Below are positions 6,878-15,560 of a stretch of DNA of 60,834 nt, one piece after another; the first letter of the stretch is position 1; each line of letters begins with the position of its first letter. The DNA lies in the NCBI GenBank assembly GCA_037968495.1, contig JBBKVP010000042.1, positions 1 through 60,834 on the forward strand. The letters are read 5' to 3'. The notes under the pieces were generated by a model. That model did no database searches. It was not told where the DNA came from and was given only the letters and a program-made list of their open reading frames with translations. The position numbers and the translations under genes were made by a program. The stretch comes from Aestuarierythrobacter sp037968495 (lineage in GTDB: Bacteria > Pseudomonadota > Alphaproteobacteria > Sphingomonadales > Sphingomonadaceae).

Positions 6878-9577
6878 TTAGCGCTGCGTTTCTAGCCAAT
6901 CCGTTACCTCGCTGCGAATACGCGGTGACTTTGCGAAGCGTTCGCGCAGGACGGTAATGACGCGGTCGACCGGGAGGCGTTCATCTGCCGAGAGACCGTC
7001 GGCGAAGGCTTCGAGCCGGGTCAGCATCTCCGGGCTTTCCGCACCGTAGAACATCCGCGCAACGAATTGCGACCTGCCTGAATCGTCGACCAGCGCATCG
7101 ACCTTCTCGCGGTTGGCTAAATAGAAATCGAACGCCATTTCGGAGTGTGAGCCAGCAACCGCAGAGATCATCCCGGCGCTGTTGGTCTTGCCCGGCACAT
7201 CGGTGAGCGCCAGCTCAAGCGCGTCCTTCGCTAGCGCCGCATCATCTGCTTGCGCGAGCAGGCGGTAATAGGTTTGCTTCTCGACCGTGCTCTTCGATGA
7301 AGCGGCGATCTCTGCCATCCGCTCCCATTCTGCTCGGGTGGCATTGCCAGCGACAATGTTGAGCCAAGTAGTTTTGAGCGGGCCATCCATCGCGCGCTCG
7401 TCATCCGCCAGTGCGGCGAAAAGTCGGAGTCCCTCGGCGGTAATGCCCGGATCACCCATTCCGCCCAAGGTTGAAATCAAACGCGAGCGAAAGTTGGAAT
7501 CGGCCAACGGTTCGCCGTCAACTGGAGTGAAGCCCAACAGCATCAGGCGCGGTGACCACTTTGATGAAGCCAGCTTCGCCATCTTGGTCTTGACTGCATC
7601 GTCATCAAGAAATTCGTAATAGCTGCCAAGCTGTCCGACTGTCGACGATGCCACCACGGCATTCGCATCGACCGGAATTGCCATAACCAGATCAAGTGCC
7701 GGACCCATAGGCTGGTAGCCGGTTTCCGAAAGCTCCAACTGGTCGCGCATCAGGCCAAGCTGATCGATGGGCGCGAGCGTTGGCAACGACGCCTCCAGAC
7801 TATTCAGGTTGTCCGGCGTGTAGCGCGAGCGATAATAGCCAAGCTGGCCGGCGTTGGCATTGATTGGTCCGCACCCGTCAAGCGTGAGTGATGCGCTGCC
7901 TTCAAGCACCTGACGCGTCGGTGCGCCATTGCCGATTGCGAGCAACATCGGGACTTTCCAGTTCTGCGGACCCTCGCCAACTTCCTTCATGCGGTCGCGG
8001 CTGAATTCGCTTTGCCGCACTTCGAAGGTGGTTTTGCCGCCGTCACAAACCGCATCGCCAATTTCGACCATCGGCACGCCCGGTTGCAAAGTAAAATCAC
8101 GCGCGATTGCGGCGAGGCCGGTAGCGCCGGCATTCTCGACCGAGCCCCAAAGATCGTTGCTGACCGTGTTCCCGTAAGCGTGCTGCTTCATGTAAGCGCG
8201 GATACCTTCGCGCCATGTGTCTTCGCCGGCATAGGCTTCCAGCATGGAAATCACTGCCTCGCCCTTTTGATAGGCGATGGCGTCGAAGGCTTGCGAGGTT
8301 TCCTCAACCGTGCGGATCTCCTGCACGACGGGATGCGTAGTTACGAACGCATCCAAATTCATGGCAGCTTCGCGTCCGCCAACCCGGCTGAGCTTGGGAT
8401 ACCATTCGGGGTGGAAATGATCGGTCGCCTTCGTTTCCATCCAGCTGGCGAAACCTTCGTTCAGCCAGAGATCGTCCCACCATGCCATGGTCACGATATT
8501 GCCGAACCACTGGTGGGCAACTTCATGGGCTTGAACGGCCGAGATAGTCTGCTTGGTGCTGGCACTGCTGATCGCCGGGTCAAACAACAAGATCTGCTCG
8601 AACGAGAAAATGGCGCCCCAGTTTTCCATCGCGCCAAAGAACTGCGAGCTGCCGGGACCAGCAATGTTGTCGAGCTTGGGCAGCGGATAATCCACGCCGA
8701 AATAGTCGTTGAAGTAGCCCATCAGTGGGGCCAATTCGTTCAGCGCAAAATCCTTCTGATCACCGCTTCCGATGGGGGCCACGATGCCTACCTCCGTACC
8801 ATCGGACGCCATCTTCGAAGCACGCTCGAAAGCGCCCAGGCCGAAAAACAACAGATAGGACGACATCTTCGGACTGGTCCCGAAGTTAACGCGCTTCGTG
8901 CCGTTGCCAAGATCGGTCTCTTTGACGACCGGCATATTGCTCAACGCCATTTGCGTGGATGGAACAATCGCCGATAGATCGAAGGTCGCTTTGTAGCTCG
9001 GCTCGTCAAACATCGGGGCAAAGCGCCGCGCATCGGGGGCTTCGAATTGGGTGAACAAACCGCGCCGGTCGCTGCCGTCAACCTTATCCGGGTAATCAAG
9101 CGCAAACAGCCCGTTGGCCTGTGTATTGATGATTCCGGTATAGACCGTGTCGATCCGGTATTTGCCGCGCGGGAACGACAGATTCGCGTTGAAGGTCGCG
9201 GTTTGTTCATCCGTATCATAATAGACTGTCAGCGGTTCGCTTTCGCCCGTCGACAGATCGATTAGTGACGCCGACTGGATGTCTAGGTCGACCGCATGCA
9301 TTGTTACAAGGTCAGTTTCCTCGAACACTTCGATGTCGACCGAAGACGATGCGGAAAAGCGCAGATTGGCGGCGTCGGGCACAATCGTGATTGTATAGTG
9401 AAGCGGGCGCGCCATCCGAGGCAGATCGGTGTTCGTTGATGCCGGAAGCGGCTGCGCCGTCAGGCCAATTGTCGCTATCGCAGGTGCCGCAGAAACAGGG
9501 GCAGCAATATCGGTTGCGGGAAGAGTGCCGCAGCTTGCAAGCAGGCTGCCAGCGGCGGCGATAAAGGCTGAACGCAT
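6878..9577 (-). CDS. M1-family metallo-aminopeptidase, predicted lipoprotein
   Basis: This 899-residue zinc aminopeptidase would release N-terminal residues from peptides, probably at the cell envelope. The substrate-binding GAMEN motif is at residues 315-319 and the zinc site HEVAH at 351-355, with the third ligand Glu374, exactly the HEXXH-18-E spacing of family M1. The start at 9577 is preferred: it gives a signal peptide with lipobox LASC (Cys16), and GGGAG stands 11 bases upstream. An ATG at 9610 would add 11 residues in front of the signal. The C-terminal helical domain (ERAP1-like) is complete. The stop lies 11 bases from that of the convergent HerA-like gene. Confidence 0.92.
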   Translation of the reverse strand: MRSAFIAAAGSLLASCGTLPATDIAAPVSAAPAIATIGLTAQPLPASTNTDLPRMARPLHYTITIVPDAANLRFSASSSVDIEVFEETDLVTMHAVDLDIQSASLIDLSTGESEPLTVYYDTDEQTATFNANLSFPRGKYRIDTVYTGIINTQANGLFALDYPDKVDGSDRRGLFTQFEAPDARRFAPMFDEPSYKATFDLSAIVPSTQMALSNMPVVKETDLGNGTKRVNFGTSPKMSSYLLFFGLGAFERASKMASDGTEVGIVAPIGSGDQKDFALNELAPLMGYFNDYFGVDYPLPKLDNIAGPGSSQFFGAMENWGAIFSFEQILLFDPAISSASTKQTISAVQAHEVAHQWFGNIVTMAWWDDLWLNEGFASWMETKATDHFHPEWYPKLSRVGGREAAMNLDAFVTTHPVVQEIRTVEETSQAFDAIAYQKGEAVISMLEAYAGEDTWREGIRAYMKQHAYGNTVSNDLWGSVENAGATGLAAIARDFTLQPGVPMVEIGDAVCDGGKTTFEVRQSEFSRDRMKEVGEGPQNWKVPMLLAIGNGAPTRQVLEGSASLTLDGCGPINANAGQLGYYRSRYTPDNLNSLEASLPTLAPIDQLGLMRDQLELSETGYQPMGPALDLVMAIPVDANAVVASSTVGQLGSYYEFLDDDAVKTKMAKLASSKWSPRLMLLGFTPVDGEPLADSNFRSRLISTLGGMGDPGITAEGLRLFAALADDERAMDGPLKTTWLNIVAGNATRAEWERMAEIAASSKSTVEKQTYYRLLAQADDAALAKDALELALTDVPGKTNSAGMISAVAGSHSEMAFDFYLANREKVDALVDDSGRSQFVARMFYGAESPEMLTRLEAFADGLSADERLPVDRVITVLRERFAKSPRIRSEVTDWLETQR

Positions 9578-9676
9578 GTGCGGTAGGCTCCCAAAAAATT
9601 TGGCGCGCATTAGCAGAGTAAATTGTTGCAGGCGAAGGGTTTCTACCGGTGCATCATGCCGCCCGATGAACGACGA

Positions 9677-11134
9677 TCAACCTAGCGGCATGGTGATTTT
9701 TGCGGCCAATCCAGTGACTTTTCCAGCTTCGTCTCGGCGGTTCATAAGCGTCAATGTTCCGCCATGTTGTTCGGCAATGGCGCGCGCCAGAGTCAGGCCC
9801 AGCCCTGCGCCGCCAGTGAGCCTGTTCCGCGAAGGTTCGCCGCGCGTAAAGGGCTCCATCATCCGTTCGATATCGGCAACAGGAATGCCGGGGCCATCGT
9901 CTTCGACCAGCAATACAGCCTTGCCCCCGTTTCCGGCGGCATCACGGGTCAGCGAGACGCGTGCCGATTCCCCGTAACGCAGCGCATTGGAAATGAGATT
10001 GCGCAAGGCTCGCCGCACCCAACTGGCGCGCATCTGGCCAACCATACGTTCGCTCTTTTCGAGTGTGACGGGCTCGCCCAGATCCTCAAACTCTTCCACA
10101 ATCGAGGCGGCGAGTGCGCCCAGTTCGACCGACTCGAGCGGGTCCGTCGGGCGGCCGACGCGGGCGAGGGACAGGATGTCATCAAGCGAGCCTGCGATCC
10201 CGTCAATAGTGTCTGCCATCTTGGCGCGTTCCGCCTCGTCGCGGACACTTTCGATCCGCACGCGAAGTGCGGCCAGCGGCGTCTTGAGATCATGCCCGAT
10301 TGCGCCAAGCATCACGTCCTTTTCGTCGAGCAAGCCTGCAATTTTTGTCTCGAGGGCATTATGCGCCCTGATTAGCTGGCTGACATCAGCCGGCCCACTA
10401 GGTTCGATCTGATCGGCAGCAATGCGGGTTCGGGCGAACTGTTCGCTGCGTTCTGTCAGAGCCGCAAGCGGGCGGGTTATACGCCCTAAGATAGCGGCGA
10501 GCGCGCCGAAAAGGATGAGAAACAACAACACCGTCTGGAGCAGGATTGCCCCGAGGCCGCGAAAATCGCGTTCGCGAACTCCTGCGACGCGCACAACGCG
10601 CCATTGTGCGCCCGCTTCGGACTGGACTCCAACCACATAGATTTGACGCGGCAGGTCTCGCTCACTGCGTCCTGCACGGACCACGCGTCTTCTGATCCGC
10701 TGTTCGGCTTCCGGCTCGTCGGAAAGGCTGCGCCTGACGGCTACGATGCTCTCGGCGGAAACGCCTTGGCGTTGCAGTGCCTCTGCAACTTGTGTCTCAA
10801 CACCTTCCTGGCGGCGTTCCCCTAGCCTTTGCGGTGAGCTTGCTGCAAGTTCGGGGCGCAGCGTCGGGGCTGCACGTAAGGTTGTATCTCGCAGCTCGCC
10901 GCGGCGATCGCCGCGACCGGGGCCACGCCTGCGTTCGCGCCCTTGAGGCCGATCATCTTGCTGCCTGCGATCAAAGGAAAGGAGGCGGAATGCGGCGCTA
11001 TTTGCAACAATGCCGTCTTGCCGGGCCATCTGCGAGCGTTGCAACAGCGCGAGATTAACACCCTGTGCCACGATCAGCGCAAGGGCGAGAGCAACCAGAA
11101 CTTGTCCGCGCAGGGATTTGGGCCAGAAGCGCAT
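9677..11134 (-). CDS. Sensor histidine kinase with an arginine-rich periplasmic domain
   Basis: This 485-residue membrane kinase has TM1 at about 10-31, a periplasmic part 32-193, TM2 at about 194-217, a HAMP linker, HisKA with GAIGHDLKTPL (phospho-acceptor His281), and a HATPase_c domain with an N box (NLISNALRYG), the DDGPGIP box and GGAGLGLTLA. The periplasmic region is unusual: residues 56-80 are dominated by Arg with Asp/Glu and Gly, and more Arg-rich patches follow at 104-160. Its ATG overlaps the stop of the response regulator gene (TAATG). The EF-hand gene just upstream suggests a metal or envelope signal, but that is inference. Confidence 0.92.
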   Translation of the reverse strand: MRFWPKSLRGQVLVALALALIVAQGVNLALLQRSQMARQDGIVANSAAFRLLSFDRRQQDDRPQGRERRRGPGRGDRRGELRDTTLRAAPTLRPELAASSPQRLGERRQEGVETQVAEALQRQGVSAESIVAVRRSLSDEPEAEQRIRRRVVRAGRSERDLPRQIYVVGVQSEAGAQWRVVRVAGVRERDFRGLGAILLQTVLLFLILFGALAAILGRITRPLAALTERSEQFARTRIAADQIEPSGPADVSQLIRAHNALETKIAGLLDEKDVMLGAIGHDLKTPLAALRVRIESVRDEAERAKMADTIDGIAGSLDDILSLARVGRPTDPLESVELGALAASIVEEFEDLGEPVTLEKSERMVGQMRASWVRRALRNLISNALRYGESARVSLTRDAAGNGGKAVLLVEDDGPGIPVADIERMMEPFTRGEPSRNRLTGGAGLGLTLARAIAEQHGGTLTLMNRRDEAGKVTGLAAKITMPLG

Positions 11135-11874
11135 TAGCTGCTGCGGCCTTGGATGCGCGCCACATCAGCGGCAAACCGGTAACCGCCACCGCGCACGGTA
11201 TGGATCAATTGCGGATCGCTCCGGTCAACCTCGATCTTGCCGCGTAAGCGGCTGACTTGATTGTCGACAGCACGGTCAAATGCATGGGCTTCCCTGCCTT
11301 GCACAATGTCGAGCAGACGGTCGCGGTCGAGTACTTGGCGCGGGCGGTCGAGAAATGCGGATAGAAGCCGGTACTCAGCGGCTGAAATTGGTACAAGTGC
11401 ACCTTCGGGATCGGTCAGGCGATGCTTCAGTGGATCAAGCTGCCAACCTTCGAATTCATACACGAGTTCATCGCTGGTGGCTTGGGTGCCCGCACTGCGT
11501 TCACCGCGCCGCAAGACGGAGCGGATGCGGGCGACCAGTTCGCGTGGCTCGAAAGGTTTTACGACATAATCGTCAGCCCCGATTTCTAGCCCGACAATAC
11601 GGTCAGTTGCTTCACCGCGCGCGGTCAGGAGGATCACCGGCAGTTTCAGATTTTCGGTAATATATCGGCAAAGCGACAGGCCATCTTCGCCCGGCATCAT
11701 GATATCCAGCAAGACAATGTTTGGTGGCGCGTCGCGCAGGAATGTGCGGGCAACTGATGCGTTTTCCGCAGTATCCACGGAAAACCCCTGACCGGCTAGA
11801 TACTCGGCCAGGGGCTCCCTTAGAGATGCTTCGTCATCGACGAGCAGGATGTTGGCGGGCGCGGGTTCGGTCAT
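11134..11874 (-). CDS. OmpR/PhoB-family response regulator
   Basis: This 246-residue DNA-binding regulator is the partner of the adjacent kinase. The receiver domain (1-120) has the acidic pair D13/D14, phospho-acceptor Asp57 (LLDIMMPG), Thr84 and Lys106. The winged-helix effector domain follows (about 135-240), ending in HTVRGGGYRF, the hallmark of the OmpR/PhoB group. The stop and the kinase start share a base, so the two are probably translationally coupled. The EF-hand gene ends only 38 bases upstream, which places all three in one transcript. Phased TGTCGCA repeats upstream of that transcript are candidate binding sites. Confidence 0.94.
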   Translation of the reverse strand: MTEPAPANILLVDDEASLREPLAEYLAGQGFSVDTAENASVARTFLRDAPPNIVLLDIMMPGEDGLSLCRYITENLKLPVILLTARGEATDRIVGLEIGADDYVVKPFEPRELVARIRSVLRRGERSAGTQATSDELVYEFEGWQLDPLKHRLTDPEGALVPISAAEYRLLSAFLDRPRQVLDRDRLLDIVQGREAHAFDRAVDNQVSRLRGKIEVDRSDPQLIHTVRGGGYRFAADVARIQGRSS

Positions 11875-11912
11875 TTTCTTCCTTCGCGCCTACCAGTGGT
11901 AGGTTGCAGCTA

Positions 11913-12665
11913 TCAACCTTCGCGATCGGCGCCCCTCTCACCGCCCCGCTCACCGCGATGCATTTCGCGCATCTTTTCTCGGGCTGCCTTGCGCTCTTCC
12001 TTTGTAATCACGCCGTCGTTGTTGGCGTCTGTCATCGTGAAGCGCTTTTCGGCGGCGGTGTTGAATTCAGCTTGGCTGATTGTGCCATCCTTATTCGCGT
12101 CGGCCATTTCCATCATTTGCTTTCCGCCGCGTTCGCCGCCTCGTCCGCCACGATGTCCCATCCGGTCGCCGCGTTCGCCCCGGCGTTCGCCCCGAGCTTC
12201 TTGGCGTGCGTCTTTTCCAGCTTCCATTTCGTCAGCCGAAAGTCCGCCGCTGCTGTCAGTGTCCAGTCTGGCGAAACGCTCGGCTCCGCGTGTTTCCCGG
12301 CGTTCAGCGCGGCGTTTGGCCCGATCTTCCTTGTTTGCGGCTCGCTCTTCCATGCGTGCATCGCGGTGGGCCTTCATTTCGGCCTGCGTGACCTCGCCGT
12401 CATTATTGGCGTCCATATTGGCGAAGCGTGCAGCCTGCTTGGCTGCGCGGTCGGCTTCGTTCAGCTGTCCGTCGCCAGTGGCATCCATCTTCGCGAAGCT
12501 TTCAGTGGTAGCGGCATTATGTTCTGCCAGCGTGACTTGTCCGTCGCCATTGGCGTCGGCGCGGTTTTGCTTGCCGCCATCCTGAGCCGCAATGGCAACG
12601 CCGCCTGCGGTAAGGGCGAGAACGGCAGCCGAAAGGCCGAGGGTGATTTTCTTCTTGGTAGTCAT
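11913..12665 (-). CDS. Secreted protein with six EF-hand loops and Gly/Arg-rich linkers
   Basis: This 250-residue protein has a signal peptide (about 1-27) and six EF-hand-like loops: 37-48, 61-72, 85-96, 135-146, 189-200 and 213-224. Most follow DxNxDG with a Glu at position 12; loop 2 ends in Asp, and loop 4 (DTDSSG) has Ser at position 5. Between loops 4 and 5 lies an RGE/RGG-rich stretch (about 153-182), with a similar tail at 237-250. It probably binds calcium in the periplasm or outside the cell. AGGAG lies about 8 bases before the ATG. It is the first gene of a transcript with the response regulator and kinase, whose own periplasmic domain is also Arg-rich. Confidence 0.85.
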   Translation of the reverse strand: MTTKKKITLGLSAAVLALTAGGVAIAAQDGGKQNRADANGDGQVTLAEHNAATTESFAKMDATGDGQLNEADRAAKQAARFANMDANNDGEVTQAEMKAHRDARMEERAANKEDRAKRRAERRETRGAERFARLDTDSSGGLSADEMEAGKDARQEARGERRGERGDRMGHRGGRGGERGGKQMMEMADANKDGTISQAEFNTAAEKRFTMTDANNDGVITKEERKAAREKMREMHRGERGGERGADREG

Positions 12666-12691
12666 GTTGATGCTCCTGAAACTCGAAAGGC

Positions 12692-12746
12692 GGGCTGCGG
12701 CGCTACTTTCAGAAGGGGGAGAAACTTTTCAGCATCGCCGCAGCCC
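12692..12746 (-). promoter_or_regulatory. Leader hairpin of the EF-hand/two-component operon, with a tiny ORF in its loop
   Basis: A perfect 11-bp GC-rich stem (12692-12702 with 12736-12746) encloses 33 bases, 26 bases before the EF-hand start codon. On the minus strand the loop holds an 8-codon ORF, MLKSFSPF, from 12735 to its TGA ending at 12709. No T-run follows the stem, so it does not look like a terminator. It may be an attenuator, a translational control element or a stabilising hairpin. No good ribosome-binding site precedes the mini-ORF, so whether it is translated is unknown. Confidence 0.6.
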
Positions 12747-12770
12747 TTGATCACTGTTCTAGAGGTGATG

Positions 12771-12819
12771 TGTCGCAGCATTATGCCGGATTTGCGTTAC
12801 TTTGTCGCAAAGTGTCGCA
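12771..12819. promoter_or_regulatory. Three phased TGTCGCA direct repeats upstream of the EF-hand operon
   Basis: TGTCGCA occurs at 12771-12777, 12803-12809 and 12813-12819. The last two are 10 bp apart and the first is 32 bp away, so all three face the same side of the helix. They lie 106-154 bases upstream of the EF-hand start codon. OmpR-type regulators commonly bind direct repeats about 10-11 bp apart, so autoregulation by the operon's own regulator is a reasonable inference. Confidence 0.55.
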
Positions 12820-12854
12820 GGATCGGCAGGGCGTTAATCTAAGCGCAAACCGCT

Positions 12855-13253
12855 CTAACGGGCACGGTGCTCGGTACCTTCGCCTGCGGTAATGAACATA
12901 GCTTCAGCCGCGCCGTCAACATCGGCAGTGTGCCACACGCCAGGCTGGTTGATGGCATATTCGCCGGGCTTCAAAGTCGTCCGAATGTGTTCGCCATCCG
13001 CGCCTTCTTGGATGAGTTCCATCGCGCCTGAAATGCAGATCACGACCTCCGAGCCCTTAGGGTGCATTTCCCAAACGTCCCACGGTTTGTCGACGCGGAA
13101 CATGCTGACAAGCCGCCCCTCGGCCCCATCGTTGCCGTGACGCTGGCCGTACCCCGCATACCATACCATTCCATCAAATGGCGGCTGGGCGACCGAAGTC
13201 GCTCCCAGCCCTAAATGAACAAATTGTTCGTGGAGGTCAGCAGGCCCCGCCAT
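12855..13253 (-). CDS. Cupin-domain protein
   Basis: This 132-residue single-domain cupin has the first conserved motif around WEMHPKGSEVVICISG (residues ~65-80) and the second around PGEYAINQPGVWHT (about 100-113). A metal site from two His and a Glu is plausible. Substrate is unknown; small cupins of this type are often annotated only as sugar-binding or mannose-isomerase-like. It follows the VOC-protein gene by 15 bases on the same strand, so the two are probably cotranscribed. Confidence 0.8.
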   Translation of the reverse strand: MAGPADLHEQFVHLGLGATSVAQPPFDGMVWYAGYGQRHGNDGAEGRLVSMFRVDKPWDVWEMHPKGSEVVICISGAMELIQEGADGEHIRTTLKPGEYAINQPGVWHTADVDGAAEAMFITAGEGTEHRAR

Positions 13254-13268
13254 CGGTTAGCTTCCAGT

Positions 13269-13646
13269 TTAGTCCTCTTGAACCATGCAGAATGCGTTGA
13301 GCTTATTACCGTCAAGATCGCGGAAATAACCGGCGTAAAAGCCGCCACCACGGTCGCCCGGTGCGCCTTCATCTTTGCCGCCTTGAGCGATGGCGATGTC
13401 GTAAATGCGCTTTACCTGATCGGCGTCCTTGGCCTGCAATGCCACCATTGTGCCGTTGCCGACAGTTGCGTCCTTGCCGTCAAACGGCTGGGTAATCGCA
13501 ACGCCAGCGGGGCCGCCCATTTCACCCCATGCGATAAAGGTATCCATATCCATCATCCGGCCCACGCCGAACTCCTTGGCGATGGCGTCATAGAATTTAG
13601 CGTGTTCTTTCAGGTTTTTCGTGCCGAGCGTGACGTAACCGATCAT
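13269..13646 (-). CDS. VOC (glyoxalase/dioxygenase fold) protein
   Basis: This 125-residue protein begins MIGYVTLGTKNLKEHAKFYDAI, the first beta-alpha-beta unit of the vicinal-oxygen-chelate fold, and ends KLNAFCMVQED, the usual closing strand (D.DGNKLNAFC). The family includes glyoxalase I, fosfomycin-resistance enzymes and dioxygenases; nothing here points to a specific reaction. It is cotranscribed with the cupin gene. Confidence 0.85.
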   Translation of the reverse strand: MIGYVTLGTKNLKEHAKFYDAIAKEFGVGRMMDMDTFIAWGEMGGPAGVAITQPFDGKDATVGNGTMVALQAKDADQVKRIYDIAIAQGGKDEGAPGDRGGGFYAGYFRDLDGNKLNAFCMVQED

Positions 13647-13704
13647 CTTTTTCTCTCCCTAGCGACTCGCGACCCGTGAGAACATTATAGGAACATATGT
13701 GCAT

Positions 13705-15522
13705 CTACAAGGGCAGGCATGCATCCTTGAGGAAGGCCAGCGCCTCGCCATCCATCTGCGGCGCGAGAACGGCTTCGACCTTGGCGTGATAGTCGTTCCA
13801 CCATGCCTTTTCAGCGCGCGACAGCATCGAAACATCGACCATATCACGTGCAATGGGAGCGAGTGTGAGCGTTTCGAACCCCAGATAATCACCGTCCGAT
13901 CCAGCGATTTCGCGCGGCTCGATCAGGACAAGATTTTCGATCCGGATGCCGTACTCACCTGCCTTGTAATAGCCGGGCTCGTTCGAGCAGATCATCCCGG
14001 CGCGCAGTGGCTCGTTCGTTCCTGCCTGCCCGCCAGCAGGCTTGGCGATGCGCTGCGGTCCCTCGTGGACCATCATGTATGCTCCGACCCCATGGCCTGT
14101 GCCGTGAGCGTAATCCACCCCGTCCATCCAGAGGAACTGGCGGGCGATGGCGTCTAGCTGTCCACCCGTAGTCCCATCAGGGAATATCTGACGATCGAGC
14201 GCTATGTGGCCCTGTAATACGCGGGTGAAGCGGTCACGGATGTCCGCTGGCGGTGCGGCCTTATCTTCTTCGCCTGCGATCCATACTGTGCGCGTGATGT
14301 CCGTCGTTCCGGCTGGATACTGCCCGCCAGAATCGCACAGGAATACGCTGCCCGGTACGAGCGGCGCGTTGCTTTCTTCATCCACCTTATAGTGCGGACT
14401 CGCTCCGTTCGCCCCTGCGCCCGAGATCGTGTCGAATGACCGGTCGCGCAGATCACCGCATTCGCTACGGAATTTGAACAGCTGATCTGCGGCGGACAGT
14501 TCGTCTAGCTCCCCCTTGGGCCCTTCGACTGACAGCCAATGCAAGAATTTGGTGATTGCAACACCGTCAACTGCTTGCGCATCGCGGTGGCCCTGCTGTT
14601 CGGCGGGGTTTTTTTGAGCGCGGGGCAGCACGGTCGGGTCGCGGGTGAGAACGATGGTCGCGCCTGCTTCTCCCAGTGCAGCAAAGATCGCCGCGACCGA
14701 ACGTTCTGCGTCAACTGCGACGCGCTTGCCCTTCATCGCTTTCAAGGTTGGCACAAAGTCGTCGCGGTCGCGGACCTTCACCGCATTGCCGAGATGGGCT
14801 GTCAGTTCAGGCGTCACCTTTTCGGGCGCGATGAACATTTCTGCGGTGCCATCGGCATGGGCGATCACGAAGGAAAGAGCGACCGGCGTGTTATCGACAT
14901 CGGAGCCGCGAATATTGAGCAGCCAAGCCACGGAATCGAGCGCCGACACAACGGTCGCATCTAGCCCTTCGGCCTGCAGCCATTCACCTATTTCGCCGCG
15001 CTTGGCCGCAGAGGATTTTCCTGCCAGCTTGTCGTCATAAGGGACAGCAACAGCTGAGGAAGCCTCAGGTTGATCCTGCCATACAGCATCCAGAGGATTG
15101 CCGTCGGTTGCCACTAACTCGCCGCCCTTGGCAGTCAAAATAGCCTCGACAGAATTCGCCCAATCACGGCCATGAAGCCATGCGTCATAGCCAAGCTTCG
15201 TTCCTTCAACGGCGTTTTCTTTCAGCCATTTGGGGATGCTGGTCGAGGGGACATTTTCATATTCCCAGAACTGGCCGTCCACTTGCTGGCGCACTTGCAG
15301 CGTGTAGCGGCCATCGACGAACATCACGGCCCGGTCTTTCATGACCAGGCCAGTGCCTGCCGAACCGCCGAAACCGGACAGCCAACCGAGCCGCTGGGCA
15401 TAGGCGCCAACATATTCGGACATGTGCTCGTCGGAGATGGGAATAACGAAACCGTCGAGTCCCTTGCGCTCCAATTCCTTGCGGAGGGCGTCGAGGCGGG
15501 CTTCGTGTGTGTGCATAAGCAT
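13705..15522 (-). CDS. M24B-family Xaa-Pro aminopeptidase
   Basis: This 605-residue cytosolic metallopeptidase would remove the N-terminal residue from peptides with proline in position 2. It has two creatinase-like N-terminal domains and a C-terminal pita-bread catalytic domain. The metal ligands are seen in order: Asp in FLCDSGGQY, Asp in TTDITRT, His in HGTGHGVG, Glu in SNEPGYY and Glu in IRIENLVLI. The start at 15522 has AAAGGA about 9 bases upstream; a second Met two codons later is possible. Only 38 bp separate it from the divergent oligopeptidase B gene, so the two peptidases must share or overlap promoters. Confidence 0.93.
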   Translation of the reverse strand: MLMHTHEARLDALRKELERKGLDGFVIPISDEHMSEYVGAYAQRLGWLSGFGGSAGTGLVMKDRAVMFVDGRYTLQVRQQVDGQFWEYENVPSTSIPKWLKENAVEGTKLGYDAWLHGRDWANSVEAILTAKGGELVATDGNPLDAVWQDQPEASSAVAVPYDDKLAGKSSAAKRGEIGEWLQAEGLDATVVSALDSVAWLLNIRGSDVDNTPVALSFVIAHADGTAEMFIAPEKVTPELTAHLGNAVKVRDRDDFVPTLKAMKGKRVAVDAERSVAAIFAALGEAGATIVLTRDPTVLPRAQKNPAEQQGHRDAQAVDGVAITKFLHWLSVEGPKGELDELSAADQLFKFRSECGDLRDRSFDTISGAGANGASPHYKVDEESNAPLVPGSVFLCDSGGQYPAGTTDITRTVWIAGEEDKAAPPADIRDRFTRVLQGHIALDRQIFPDGTTGGQLDAIARQFLWMDGVDYAHGTGHGVGAYMMVHEGPQRIAKPAGGQAGTNEPLRAGMICSNEPGYYKAGEYGIRIENLVLIEPREIAGSDGDYLGFETLTLAPIARDMVDVSMLSRAEKAWWNDYHAKVEAVLAPQMDGEALAFLKDACLPL

Positions 15523-15560
15523 GGCTTGCGGTCCTTTCCCGCGCACAATAGACGCGAGCG

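Noticed and set aside
8012..8977. A 321-codon plus-strand frame inside the M1 peptidase region
   Set aside because: It lies opposite a complete M1 aminopeptidase with GAMEN and HEXXH-18-E motifs.
11721..12842. A 373-codon plus-strand frame
   Set aside because: It is antisense to the EF-hand gene and the regulator start. Its apparent Phe/Ala/Ser richness comes from the Arg/Asp/Gly codons of the true gene.
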